17,450 nt of DNA from JAKEGK01 sp036507695 (GTDB taxonomy: Bacteria; Pseudomonadota; Gammaproteobacteria; SZUA-152): contig DATCIR010000250.1 of NCBI GenBank assembly GCA_036507695.1, forward strand, positions 1-17,450, given 5' to 3'. Position 1 is the first letter of the stretch, and each line of letters begins with the position of its first letter. A program made the translations under genes and the position numbers. Under the pieces are notes generated by a model. The model saw nothing but the letters and a program-made list of their open reading frames with translations, did no database searches and was not told the origin of the DNA. Positions 8,502-16,303 of this stretch are shown here, piece after piece.

Positions 8502-8526
8502 GATGCATCACTCAATAGGCTGGCGT

Positions 8527-9030
8527 TTATAGGCTAATGTTGACGCTGGCGGATAATCCGGCCGCTGCATCCAGCGCAATGCTGGCGGGATCATAATATT
8601 TAAAATACTGGTACGTGAGCGTTAACGACTCCACCACCACCTGCCCGGTCATGGCGTTAATGCCGCTAATCGCCAGGCTTTTCGGTACCGCGTTGACCAC
8701 GTACCAGTTGTAAAGCGGCAAATGATCTTCGTTGAGCAGCGAGATCAGCAGATTCGTGGGTTTGAATTCAAAGTTCTCCACGGCTTTGCGCGCCCAGTGT
8801 AAGATTCCTGAACCCATGAATTTGCCGCGTTTGAGCACCAGGTCGGTGAACTGCAATTGCTTGGGAAGCTGGTGGGTGAAGCGGTTTTCCCCGCCTTCCG
8901 CCCAGGGTTCGAACTGGGTGCTGACCGTCAGGCCGGTGATTTCCTGAAAACGGATGTCGTTGGGAAATTGCGGGAACAGTTCAAACACCACCAGGAAATG
9001 AAAGCCCGCTTGCGGATAATCGAACGCCAT
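8527..9030 (-). CDS. Inner tube protein, Afp5/Pvc5-like (T4 gp19-type)
   Basis: A 167-aa protein of the phage tail tube gp19-like family: FHFLVVF, IRFQEITGLTVSTQFEPWAEGGEN, LVLKRGKF, ILHWARKAVENFEFKP and LLISLLNEDHLPLYNWYVVNAVP. It is longer than the other tube protein and has a C-terminal extension (KYYDPASIALDAAAGLSASVNISL) typical of tube-initiating paralogues near the baseplate. The gene starts 3 bp after the first tube gene stop, with GGAG inside that gene's end. In Afp the Afp5 type caps the baseplate end of the tube and recruits the hub; that role is inferred here from homology and order. Confidence 0.92.
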   Translation of the reverse strand: MAFDYPQAGFHFLVVFELFPQFPNDIRFQEITGLTVSTQFEPWAEGGENRFTHQLPKQLQFTDLVLKRGKFMGSGILHWARKAVENFEFKPTNLLISLLNEDHLPLYNWYVVNAVPKSLAISGINAMTGQVVVESLTLTYQYFKYYDPASIALDAAAGLSASVNISL

Positions 9031-9033
9031 GGC

Positions 9034-9465
9034 TTAGCCGTTCTCCATGGTCAGGCCTTCGTGCGCCAATACCAGGGATTCCACCGCGACGTCGTTGCCG
9101 GAGGCGTTCAAGTCGGTGGAGGTCACTTTCATCGGCCAGGCGTTTTTGATTTTCCATACCACCACCGGCTCGTGATTTTCGTTGAGCAGGCTGATGGTGA
9201 TGTCGCGGCGTTCGATGGTGTTTAACGCCACTGAGTTCCACCAGTCATAAAATTCATTGTCACCGGCGAAAATACCCCGCTTTAGGGTGAGGTCGCCGAA
9301 GGTCTGCATGCCCGGCATTTTGATTTTGCTGTATTCGGGACTGGCGCCGTCACGGTATTCCAGTTTTTCGGTGCTGACCTCCAGGCCGGTTACCTCGGTA
9401 AATCCGATCTTGGTGCCGCCCCAATCCACTTGAAAGTGAAACTTCGGTAAGGGATATTCCGCCAT
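9034..9465 (-). CDS. Inner tube protein, Afp1/Pvc1-like (T4 gp19-type)
   Basis: A 143-aa protein with the conserved gp19-like tube pattern: MAEYPLPKFHFQVDWGG, GFTEVTGLEVSTEKLEYRDG, DLTLKRGIFAGDNEFYDWW and ISLLNENHEPVVVWKIKNAWP, ending in VAVESLVLAHEGLTME. This is the likely major tube subunit, forming stacked hexameric rings that enclose cargo. An AGGAG site lies about ten bases before the ATG at 9465, in a 69-bp gap after sheath 2, so expression of this abundant subunit may be set by its own strong ribosome site. Confidence 0.94.
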   Translation of the reverse strand: MAEYPLPKFHFQVDWGGTKIGFTEVTGLEVSTEKLEYRDGASPEYSKIKMPGMQTFGDLTLKRGIFAGDNEFYDWWNSVALNTIERRDITISLLNENHEPVVVWKIKNAWPMKVTSTDLNASGNDVAVESLVLAHEGLTMENG

Positions 9466-9534
9466 GGTTTGTTCGCTCCTCGTTGACGGTTGAATGTTTA
9501 TTTAAAAAGTGCCGGACGTGTAATCTCAAACATG

Positions 9535-11589
9535 TTAAGAAACCTGCATTTTGTGCGCGAATTTCAGAATAATGAACTCGGCGGGACGCACCACCGCCAT
9601 GCCCACTTCGATAATCATGCGTCCTTCCAGGATGTCCTGCGCGGTCATGGTCTCACCCAGGCCCACTTTTACGTAATAGGCTTGTGCCGGCGCCGCGCCG
9701 GCCAGCGCGCCCTGGCGCCATTGAATCGTCAGGAAGTTCTCAATCATGGCGCGCACCCTAACCCAGGTGTTGGCGTCGTTGGGTTCGAACACGAATGGCT
9801 CGGTCGCTTTTTTGATGGATTCTTCCGCCATATTAAAGAAACGCCGCACCGGCACGTAGCGCCATTCGTTGTCATTGCCGGCCAAGGTGCGGGCGCCCCA
9901 CACCAGGGTGCCCTTGCCGGCGAAGGCGCGAATGGCGTTGACGCTTTTGCCGTTGCTGTTGACGTTGAGATCGGCCTGTTCTTGGTCGTTGATTTTCACC
10001 GTGGGTCCGACCACATCGGCCAGCGAAACATTGGCGGGCGCTTTCCATACGCCGCGCATCCGGTCGACTGCGGCATACACGCCGGCCACCGCGCCGCCTG
10101 CCGGCAGCAGACTCATGGTGCGTTTGACTTGTTCCGCGACATCGCGCAGCACCGGATGTTGATTGAACAGCCGCTGTTGAGTCTCGTTAGCCAGAAACCC
10201 GGCCGCTTCAAACAAGGACAGCGTAGCCGCGGCCAGAATTTCAAACAGCGGCTGCAATGCGGAAGCGGCGTTTAACGCGGTTTCGCGTTGATTGGCGCCG
10301 GCAAACACCGTGGCATTGGCGCTGATGGCGGCGACAGTGGCGTGGGGCGCAATCCAGCCGGTGCCGTTTAAAGCTGAGTAATCGTTTTCCACATCGGTCA
10401 CCGCACGGCTGGAGGACACCGAGCCCATGACGTCGGAGTTCTTTTCCAGCGCAATCAATGCAATGACGGTATCGATCAGGTTGCCGTCCTGCTGCAAGCC
10501 GTTGATCGCCTGGTTGAGTTCTTCCGGCAAGCCGGATGCGGCATCCAGGGTTTGCATGGCCAGCGCGATCGCGCGCGGTAACAGCAAAAGATTGCCGAAG
10601 CGCTGGCGCACCGTGGCGACAGGCGTGGCTGTTGTCTGGCGCAGTAGTTCGAGCAGATTCGCGAAATGGTCCGCCAATTCCGCAAAATTCCCGCGGTTCA
10701 GGGTGAGCGGATCGGATCCGGCCATGGCGCTGATATTGACAGCGCTGATGACGGTTTGCACCACGCCGTCCGCAGTCCGCGCCGCGGGCACCAGATCATC
10801 GATCGCGGAATCGCCGATTAACGTGTCCAGTGTGCCGCTGGGAATGGCGGCATGGGAAGTGTCGAAAAACGCCAGGTCGCGGAAATTGACGGCGGGGCGG
10901 TAGATGGTACGCACCCAGGGGTAGTACGCCGCGCCGTATTTCAAACTGTTGATGCCCACTTCCTGGCGAAACGCCGCGACCGGATCGCTGCTGATGGATG
11001 CGGCCAGGAAGCCGTCCCGCAGGTCCATGATGGTGAAGCGGTCCTGCAGTTTTTCGCATTGGGCCAGCGCGGCCACTTGCAGGGAACCCAGTTCGGAAGC
11101 GGATAAGGAAACACCGTCCGGGAACAGCAGCAGTGTTGGTTCGTCGAGGCGTTCCAGCCGGGACAAGCCGCCCAATAAACCGGCCGGAGTAGTGGTGTCG
11201 CCCAATTCCGGCGCGCCGCTGTATGAGCCGGCGGAAACAATGTAACAAGGGCCGCCGCCGTTGGCGTAAAAATGCCGCAAACATCCATAGAGATAATAAC
11301 GGCGTTCGTTGCCGGAGGCGTCCACCGGGGTGATGGATTCCACCGCGTTATCATTGCCGGTATCGAGTTCCACTTCGTAAGCCGCCGGACGGTAATCGCC
11401 GCCAAAGAAAGTCTCGAAATCCAGCAGGGATTTAATGCGCGTGGGAACAAACTGCAAACTCCCGCCGTCGCTGTCCAGCGCCTGTTCGGTATAGCCAATA
11501 AAGGCCGGAATCGCGGTTTCAACCGGAACGACCGACGGCGGGAAGGTTGTTATTTCCTCAACATATACACCGGGTGTTTTGTATGCCAT
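9535..11589 (-). CDS. Contractile sheath protein 2, enlarged (Afp3/Afp4-type)
   Basis: A 684-aa sheath protein. The N terminus MAYKTPGVYVEEITTFPPSV (1-20) and the C terminus from about residue 505 (VDRMRGVWKAPAN, GARTLAGNDNEWRYVPVRR, WRQGALAGA, QDILEGRM, VVRPAEFIILKF) are the conserved sheath elements that make inter-subunit handshakes. Sheath 1 shares them almost position for position. Between about residues 240 and 490 there is an extra, Ala/Leu-rich and probably helical block absent from sheath 1. The surplus of 195 residues over sheath 1 sits there. Sheath paralogues of unequal size are common in eCIS; larger ones are thought to decorate the outer surface or sit next to the baseplate. The start is the ATG at 11589; only a weak purine-rich site precedes it. 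Confidence 0.92.
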   Translation of the reverse strand: MAYKTPGVYVEEITTFPPSVVPVETAIPAFIGYTEQALDSDGGSLQFVPTRIKSLLDFETFFGGDYRPAAYEVELDTGNDNAVESITPVDASGNERRYYLYGCLRHFYANGGGPCYIVSAGSYSGAPELGDTTTPAGLLGGLSRLERLDEPTLLLFPDGVSLSASELGSLQVAALAQCEKLQDRFTIMDLRDGFLAASISSDPVAAFRQEVGINSLKYGAAYYPWVRTIYRPAVNFRDLAFFDTSHAAIPSGTLDTLIGDSAIDDLVPAARTADGVVQTVISAVNISAMAGSDPLTLNRGNFAELADHFANLLELLRQTTATPVATVRQRFGNLLLLPRAIALAMQTLDAASGLPEELNQAINGLQQDGNLIDTVIALIALEKNSDVMGSVSSSRAVTDVENDYSALNGTGWIAPHATVAAISANATVFAGANQRETALNAASALQPLFEILAAATLSLFEAAGFLANETQQRLFNQHPVLRDVAEQVKRTMSLLPAGGAVAGVYAAVDRMRGVWKAPANVSLADVVGPTVKINDQEQADLNVNSNGKSVNAIRAFAGKGTLVWGARTLAGNDNEWRYVPVRRFFNMAEESIKKATEPFVFEPNDANTWVRVRAMIENFLTIQWRQGALAGAAPAQAYYVKVGLGETMTAQDILEGRMIIEVGMAVVRPAEFIILKFAHKMQVS

Positions 11590-11773
11590 GGCTTTCTGTT
11601 TCTCGCAGTTGTTGGGTTAACGAATCGGTCCATTTTTAGCGCCGACTTTATGGTTGCTAATGGTTATCCACTAAATCATTCAAGCTAGGTGTCTGTTTGC
11701 CAGCGCTCACCGCCTGCGCGGCGCAGCACGCATGCGATAGCGGATACGGCAAAATCCTTTGCGCGCAGCCTTG
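11590..11773. other. 184-bp gap between sheath genes, longest inside the operon
   Basis: No ORF with coding character is seen here. A short perfect stem (CTGCG, three-base loop, CGCAG) lies at 11714-11726. It has no T-run, so it is not a standard intrinsic terminator. The stem could tune relative expression of the sheath genes, but the sequence alone does not show this. Confidence 0.5.
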
Positions 11774-13243
11774 TTATGCTTCCTGCATCTTGTGTGAGAA
11801 GCGCAGAATGATGAATTCCGCCGGGCGCACTACCGCCATGCCTATTTCCACGTTCATGCGGCCTTCCAGGATGTCCTGCGCGGTCATGGTGGTGCCCAGG
11901 CCCACGCGCACGTAAAACGCATCCTCCGGTTTGGCGCCGGCCAGCGCGCCCTGCCGCCACTGAATAACCAGGAAGTTTTCGATCATGGCTTTCACCTTGA
12001 TCCAGGTGTTGGCGTCGTTGGGTTCAAAGACAAAGGGCTCGCTGGCTTTCTTGACGGATTCCTCCACCATGTTAAAGAACCGGCGCACCGACACGTAGCG
12101 CCATTCGTTATCGTTTCCGGCCAGGGTGCGCGCGCCCCACACCAGAAAACCTTTGCCGCTGAAATAGCGCAAGGCATTGATGGACTTGCCGGTGGTGCTG
12201 ACGTTCATGTCGTCGTTTAAATCCTTGTCGATGTCCACCGCCAAGGAACGCACGGAACTTAAGCTTTCATTGGCGGGTGATTTCCATACGCCACGGGTTC
12301 TATCGACCGTCGCGTAAATGCCCGCCACTGCTGCTGCGGGCGGAAGCACCACATTAAAGCGATCCAATTCCCTGCGCACGTTCGCATAGATCGTGGTATT
12401 GGAATTGGCGGCATCGGTCTTCAATGCCGCCAGGCTCATGCCGTTATGCGGGCTGGGGCGGGTAATGCTGCCGTCGTCATTGCGCCGCGCCAGTTGCGAA
12501 ATGGTGATGGTGTCTTCGTCCCAGCGCCAGGCCAGCGTGGTCTGGATATAGGGATGATATACCGCGCCGTATTTCAGGTTGCGTGTGCCGATGCCGTTGC
12601 GAAACGCGTCGATGCCGCTGCTGCCGGCATCAGCGCCGTTCCATAAATCGCAAATTAAAAACCGGTCACCCAGTGTGGCGCATTGGTTCAATGCCGCCGT
12701 TAACACACTGTGATAGCTGGCAAGAGTGGCTGCGACATCATCGTCATCTTCAGGGTCCGCGGGCGCCATGCCGCTGAGATCGGGGAACACCAGCAAGGTT
12801 GGTTCGTCTTCTTTCGCCAGCGCATTAAGCCCGGCAAGATGCGCGTCCACGATATCCGAGGAGGAATCGCTGGCGGTGTAATCGCCGATGGAGACGATGT
12901 AACACTGACCACCGCCATTGGCATAGAAATGGCGCAGGGCGTGCGCCATGCGAAAACGCGCCTCAGTGCTATTGTTGGGATCGATAACGCCGCTGAGGAC
13001 TTTGCCGTCGGCGTCGACCACCACCGTGAAGCCACCGACAAGAGGCGCCAGCCCGAATATTTCCTCGAACTCCAATAATGAGCTGACAGCCGTCGGGTGG
13101 TTAACCAGGTCCTCGCCCCGGTAGCGGGTTCTCGCGGTATAGCCGGTAAACGCCGGTATCGCCGTTTCGACCGGCGCCACCGAGGGCGGAAATTTGGCAA
13201 TCTCTTCTATGTATACACCAGGTGTTCTGTAATTTGCGGCCAT
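11774..13243 (-). CDS. Contractile sheath protein 1 (Afp2/Afp3-type)
   Basis: A 489-aa phage tail sheath protein. Residues 1-20 read MAANYRTPGVYIEEIAKFPP, followed by VAPVETAIPAFTGYT; the C-terminal half (313-489) has VDRTRGVWKSPANE, GARTLAGNDNEWRYVSVRR, WRQGALAGA, TMTAQDILEGRM and VVRPAEFIILRF, the core domain of contractile sheaths. Such proteins wrap the tube and contract to drive it into a target cell. The frame continues 16 codons further upstream, but this would overlap the previous gene; the ATG at 13243, eight bases after its stop, gives the standard family N terminus. It is the closest relative in this window of sheath 2, consistent with gene duplication. Confidence 0.93.
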   Translation of the reverse strand: MAANYRTPGVYIEEIAKFPPSVAPVETAIPAFTGYTARTRYRGEDLVNHPTAVSSLLEFEEIFGLAPLVGGFTVVVDADGKVLSGVIDPNNSTEARFRMAHALRHFYANGGGQCYIVSIGDYTASDSSSDIVDAHLAGLNALAKEDEPTLLVFPDLSGMAPADPEDDDDVAATLASYHSVLTAALNQCATLGDRFLICDLWNGADAGSSGIDAFRNGIGTRNLKYGAVYHPYIQTTLAWRWDEDTITISQLARRNDDGSITRPSPHNGMSLAALKTDAANSNTTIYANVRRELDRFNVVLPPAAAVAGIYATVDRTRGVWKSPANESLSSVRSLAVDIDKDLNDDMNVSTTGKSINALRYFSGKGFLVWGARTLAGNDNEWRYVSVRRFFNMVEESVKKASEPFVFEPNDANTWIKVKAMIENFLVIQWRQGALAGAKPEDAFYVRVGLGTTMTAQDILEGRMNVEIGMAVVRPAEFIILRFSHKMQEA

Positions 13244-13251
13244 AGTCTTCG

Positions 13252-14628
13252 TCAAAGTGGAAGGTTGGACATATGTATCTCGGAATACCATTGTGCATTC
13301 TGGCGCCGGATACGGTTGGTTTCTGGCTCCGGCAGGAGCACTTCCTCAGAAATCGTTTCGCTGAGTTCATCATCTGCTTGCAGGCGCAGGCCTGTGCCAA
13401 ATCGGGTAAGCGGCCGGGGTTGCGCGGTGACTAAAATGCGATTGTCAGCGCCTTCGGGCGCAACCTCGGCGCCTGAACCAAGGGCCTGATCGGCGGGAAA
13501 GATATAGCGCCAGCGGGTGGCGCGGTTAAGAAACCGCAGCGTGTAACGGGGTGAGCGCAACGCACCGCTGCCGTCGAGCAGCGCCAGGCCGCCGCTGCCC
13601 AGTCCTATTTCAATCACCCCAAACCAGTTGTCATTGATTGCCGCGCCGTCCAGATAAAAACTAAATCCAAATACTGGCAGTTCCGTGAGTGCGCCGTCGA
13701 GAACTATCAATTGGTATACGCCAGGCGCTAAAGCTCGCGCGTCTATTTGCAGGTTCTCCAGATTGCCTGTTGGCGCCTGGTAACTTTGTTCCCAAACGGT
13801 TGAGGTTTCGCCGGCGCGGCGCAGGCGAACGGTTATCTGCGGCAGCGCCGCGCCGCTGACATCGACGTTGAATAGCGGTGGTTTCGCCGGTAAACGGTCA
13901 GCAGTGCTGACATATTGGTTAGCCAGCGTGGCGAACATTTCCCACTCCGTGGCGTTGGTAAGATCATTTCCCGGACCATCGATTAACGCGCGGTACAACC
14001 GGTTGGCGGCCAGCAACACCGAACCTTCGGTGTACGTGGCCGCGGCGTCGAATGTGTCGGCGGGAATGCGCGACCAATCGGCCGCAAGCGGGATGGCGGA
14101 AGGTCCGGTGTCGCGCAAGGCGCGAAACAGATTGATGACGCCACCCGAGCTTTCGCTGTATAGCTCATCGGCTTCATAGGCGCGGGCGGCATTGAATGCA
14201 GGCACAGCCGCTGACAGGAAGCGGCTGCCGGCCGCTTCATTACCAGAGCGATTGTTGAAATAGTATATTGCTGCCGCTTCAGCAGTGAGTGCCGTATAGT
14301 TGAAAAACCGCGGGTCAGTCACACGCAATGCGAACGATAACCGAAAATCCGCCGCCAGGGGTATGGCGGGGCGGACATCCGGCGCCGCGTCATCGGTTTT
14401 CACCGCCACTAAAAAACCGGCAGCCGTGGTTTTAAATATCATTTTGTGGCCCGACAAGGTGCGGCGTGTTTGCGCGGTTGGGGCTATGCTGAGAAACGCC
14501 TCATGGTTGAATTGCTGCATGAGTTGCGCTTGCTGCCCATCGTTTAACGCTTCAAATACCGTGTCGCCACGGTTCAACAAATAATCGTGTAAAACCTCCG
14601 CTTCCAATAAAACGGCGTAGCGCGTCAT
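13252..14628 (-). CDS. Unassigned eCIS-linked protein with duplicated aromatic module
   Basis: A 458-aa protein whose exact family I do not recognise. It overlaps the DUF4255 gene by four bases (ATGA) and lies eight bases before sheath 1, so it belongs to the operon. The N-terminal third is beta-rich (for example LSGHKMIFKTTAAGFLVAVK at 59-78 and FRLSFALRVTDPRFFNYTAL at 95-114). Two similar modules follow, at about 145-188 and 193-232, each FxAAxxY, then LFRAL or LYRAL, then W. Residues 255-380 look like an Ig-like or jelly-roll beta region. The C terminus is acidic then charged. No signal peptide or membrane segment is seen. I recall similar proteins beside other eCIS sheath genes, but no established function. 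A cap, collar or surface-decoration role is conceivable. Confidence 0.75.
   Translation of the reverse strand: MTRYAVLLEAEVLHDYLLNRGDTVFEALNDGQQAQLMQQFNHEAFLSIAPTAQTRRTLSGHKMIFKTTAAGFLVAVKTDDAAPDVRPAIPLAADFRLSFALRVTDPRFFNYTALTAEAAAIYYFNNRSGNEAAGSRFLSAAVPAFNAARAYEADELYSESSGGVINLFRALRDTGPSAIPLAADWSRIPADTFDAAATYTEGSVLLAANRLYRALIDGPGNDLTNATEWEMFATLANQYVSTADRLPAKPPLFNVDVSGAALPQITVRLRRAGETSTVWEQSYQAPTGNLENLQIDARALAPGVYQLIVLDGALTELPVFGFSFYLDGAAINDNWFGVIEIGLGSGGLALLDGSGALRSPRYTLRFLNRATRWRYIFPADQALGSGAEVAPEGADNRILVTAQPRPLTRFGTGLRLQADDELSETISEEVLLPEPETNRIRRQNAQWYSEIHMSNLPL
13933..14196 (-). repeat. Internal duplication: two related ~42-residue modules
   Basis: Within the 458-aa protein, residues 145-188 and 193-232 align as FNAARAY and FDAAATY, then LFRALRDTGP and LYRALIDGPG, then AADWSRI and ATEWEMF. 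The aromatic positions (Phe, Tyr, Phe/Tyr, Trp) are kept. The spacing resembles small carbohydrate-binding modules of the CBM5/12 kind (Tyr, G-x-V, LYRA, W), but I cannot confirm that family from sequence alone. Confidence 0.65.
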
Positions 14629-15224
14629 GCTGTGGCATCCCGTCCGCTGACTTCGATTTCGCGAATATTGCCGCCACCTTCCAGCACACGGCGGTCACGC
14701 AAGGTGATCAGGCGGCCACGGTATGCGGCAAACGGTAACTGTTTTCCACCCAGCGAACCCCAAAGATGGTTGATTTCCTCAAAACTCAGCGACAACAAAT
14801 CAATGGTTAGGGAAAAATCCAGCAATGGCGTGATGTTTGGTCCCGGGGAATTGGCCTGTGTGAATTTTTGCTTACCCTGAAAGAACGTCATAACCTGGCT
14901 TAAACGCTTGAGCGCGGTTTCATAGTTGCGGTAATTCGCGGTAAACAGCAAAAACAAATTCAGGTGCAGCGGCGCGTTGTGATAATCGACCGTGCCGTTG
15001 GCATTGGTGGTGAACGTGCGGCCGTTTTTCAGAGTGGCTTCTTCCGAAATATTGACCAGCGTCAGTACCAGGTGGTTATCCAGATCGGTTGCGGTTTCAG
15101 GAACATCCAGTTGTGATATGTTACCCATGACGGCTGGATTAGCCGAACCCATCGGGTTGCCGTCCAGCTGGTGCAGATACTGATTTAATTGCGCAAGCAA
15201 AAGCGATACTGCATCGACTACCAT
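14625..15224 (-). CDS. DUF4255 tube-terminator protein (Afp16/Pvc16-like)
   Basis: A 199-aa protein of the Pvc16 N-terminal (DUF4255) family: VVDAVSLLLAQLNQYLHQL at the start, LVLTLVNISEEATLKN (about 52-67), PLHLNLFLLFTANYRNYETAL, MTFFQGKQKF and LSFEEINHLWGSLGGKQLPF with AYRGRLI following. Afp16-type proteins cap the distal end of tube and sheath and set final length. It is the first gene of the operon here, whereas in Afp/PVC it is the last. A strong GGGAGG site at 15232-15237 lies seven bases upstream of the ATG at 15224. The next gene overlaps it by ATGA. The promoter should lie in the AT-rich stretch to the right. Confidence 0.93.
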   Translation of the reverse strand: MVVDAVSLLLAQLNQYLHQLDGNPMGSANPAVMGNISQLDVPETATDLDNHLVLTLVNISEEATLKNGRTFTTNANGTVDYHNAPLHLNLFLLFTANYRNYETALKRLSQVMTFFQGKQKFTQANSPGPNITPLLDFSLTIDLLSLSFEEINHLWGSLGGKQLPFAAYRGRLITLRDRRVLEGGGNIREIEVSGRDATA

Positions 15225-15448
15225 GGATTAGCCTCCCATTCGGACAGGGCCTAACGTAAGTTGGTCATGACTGATGCTTGGTTACGATGTACTGCAAAGG
15301 CGGGGCGCTGAGTCCTTGCCGGGCGCGCTTTTATATCATAACGTGTTTATAGTTCGTGTTTAGTGTTACGTCACAATACCGGGTATTTAATAGCGTTCGT
15401 CATTAAAACCATTAAATACGCGTTTTCAAATGTTCGTTATCAAAACTG

Positions 15449-15518
15449 TTTATAAAACTGTTTTGTTAAAATTTTTTTATTGAAACCTTTTTGTTGAAAC
15501 TTTCTTATTGAAACTAAA
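15449..15518 (-). repeat. Five direct 14-bp repeats upstream of the eCIS operon
   Basis: Plus-strand units at 15449, 15463, 15477, 15491 and 15505 are each 14 bp. The last three are close to identical in their first ten bases (TTATTGAAAC, TTGTTGAAAC, TTATTGAAAC); the first two are degenerate (TTTATAAAAC, TTGTTAAAAT). On the operon strand the core reads GTTTCAAtAA. The strict 14-bp phase over five units is unlikely by chance even in AT-rich DNA, but copies are short and degenerate. The array sits 225-294 bp upstream of the first eCIS start codon. It could be a regulator array, or simply expanded low-complexity DNA. Confidence 0.65.
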
Positions 15519-15866
15519 GTGTAGCTAAAAAATTAGTTATTATTGGCTCGGTTATTCATTAACGTGCTTACCAACTGTTATGTATATGGGCGCTGCTTAT
15601 CCTTTTACTAATATGCGTATGCGCGCCTGTTATGCTTGTATAATATTTGGGTGTCAACGGCGCTATTCTTGCACGCAACATACTTGATAAGTATTTCACC
15701 GTGAGCTATTTCGCCATGTTCTAATCAACTAATCAACTATGATCAAATCAACGATCTAACCAAACAGAGCGCAAATATTCAACAATGTCTCGTTCTTCAA
15801 GTCCGTAATAAACTAACATAATAAATAACTAATTGTATAGCGCTAATTTAATAAACTATTTGATGC

Positions 15867-15879
15867 ATGTTAATAACAT
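15867..15879. promoter_or_regulatory. Perfect 6-1-6 palindrome in the AT-rich region
   Basis: ATGTTA-A-TAACAT is an exact inverted repeat with a one-base centre. It could be a dimeric regulator site, about 130 bp upstream of the small plus-strand ORF. In such AT-rich sequence a palindrome of this length may also arise by chance, and no promoter is paired with it. Confidence 0.25.
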
Positions 15880-16005
15880 AATTCAATTACTGTGTGTTTA
15901 CCGCATTTAATTTATTTAATGATTCATATGTATGCTCTTAACCAATGTGATTTTTGAGTTGAGTTTTTTTTAAACAAATATTATTTTGAATCGTCAGGCG
16001 GCAGC

Positions 16006-16269
16006 ATGGATGAAGTTTGTGTCTTCGGTGCAGTAAATCATTTTGAACACGGGAAATATTTCATCGTGTACTGGATGAAGACAACGTGGCCTCTAAAAGC
16101 ATTGGGAAGATTAAAAATGCACGCCTCAGGTAAAACATATGACGCAGGCTTTGTGGATTGCAAAATTGCCACTGGACTTTCCCTTTCGACATGCATTTCC
16201 TTCTTCGAAGCCATCAGGCTGTTGTTTAATCGCCGCGTGGGTTTGACCGCCAGACTGTCACACGCTTAA
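16006..16269 (+). CDS. Small hypothetical protein, 87 aa
   Basis: I do not recognise this protein. It starts with ATG; AGGCGG lies a few bases upstream. Codon use is balanced and the composition is mixed, with YFIVYWMKTTWPLKALG early and FFEAIRLLFNRRVGLTARL at the end. No signal peptide and no clear transmembrane segment are seen. It is on the opposite strand from the eCIS operon and head to head with it across the AT-rich region, so it could share regulation or be unrelated. It may be a genuine small gene or a remnant of a larger one. Confidence 0.45.
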   Translation: MDEVCVFGAVNHFEHGKYFIVYWMKTTWPLKALGRLKMHASGKTYDAGFVDCKIATGLSLSTCISFFEAIRLLFNRRVGLTARLSHA

Positions 16270-16303
16270 ACAGGGGGTAGACAGAATTGAATTGGATAAG
16301 TAA

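Larger units (their letters stand above)
15225..16005. other. AT-rich upstream region of the eCIS operon, no convincing gene
   Basis: About 780 bp with a sharp rise in A+T against the GC-rich operon, and frequent stops in all frames. It holds a 14-bp repeat array (15449-15518), short direct repeats CTAATCAA at 15721-15728 and 15729-15736, and a palindrome at 15867-15879. The only promoter-like match I see on the minus strand is TATGAT (15335-15340), about 111 bases before the first start codon, but its -35 box is poor. The region is a plausible control region; no RNA gene is visible. Confidence 0.6.

Noticed and set aside
11714..11726. Hairpin in the sheath gap as an intrinsic terminator
   Set aside because: Stem of only five pairs and no T-run on the operon strand; termination between two sheath genes is also unlikely.
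15335..15363. Minus-strand promoter with TATGAT at 15335-15340 for the eCIS operon
   Set aside because: The -10 box is acceptable but the -35 hexamer at 17-bp spacing (CTAAAC) matches TTGACA at only two positions.
15449..15518. 14-bp repeats as a CRISPR array
   Set aside because: Unit length is far below CRISPR repeats and there are no unique spacers between units.
15616..15644. Plus-strand TATAAT at 15639-15644 as a promoter toward the small ORF
   Set aside because: Perfect -10 but no -35 at usual spacing, and it lies 360 bp from the ORF in AT-rich DNA where such hexamers arise by chance.
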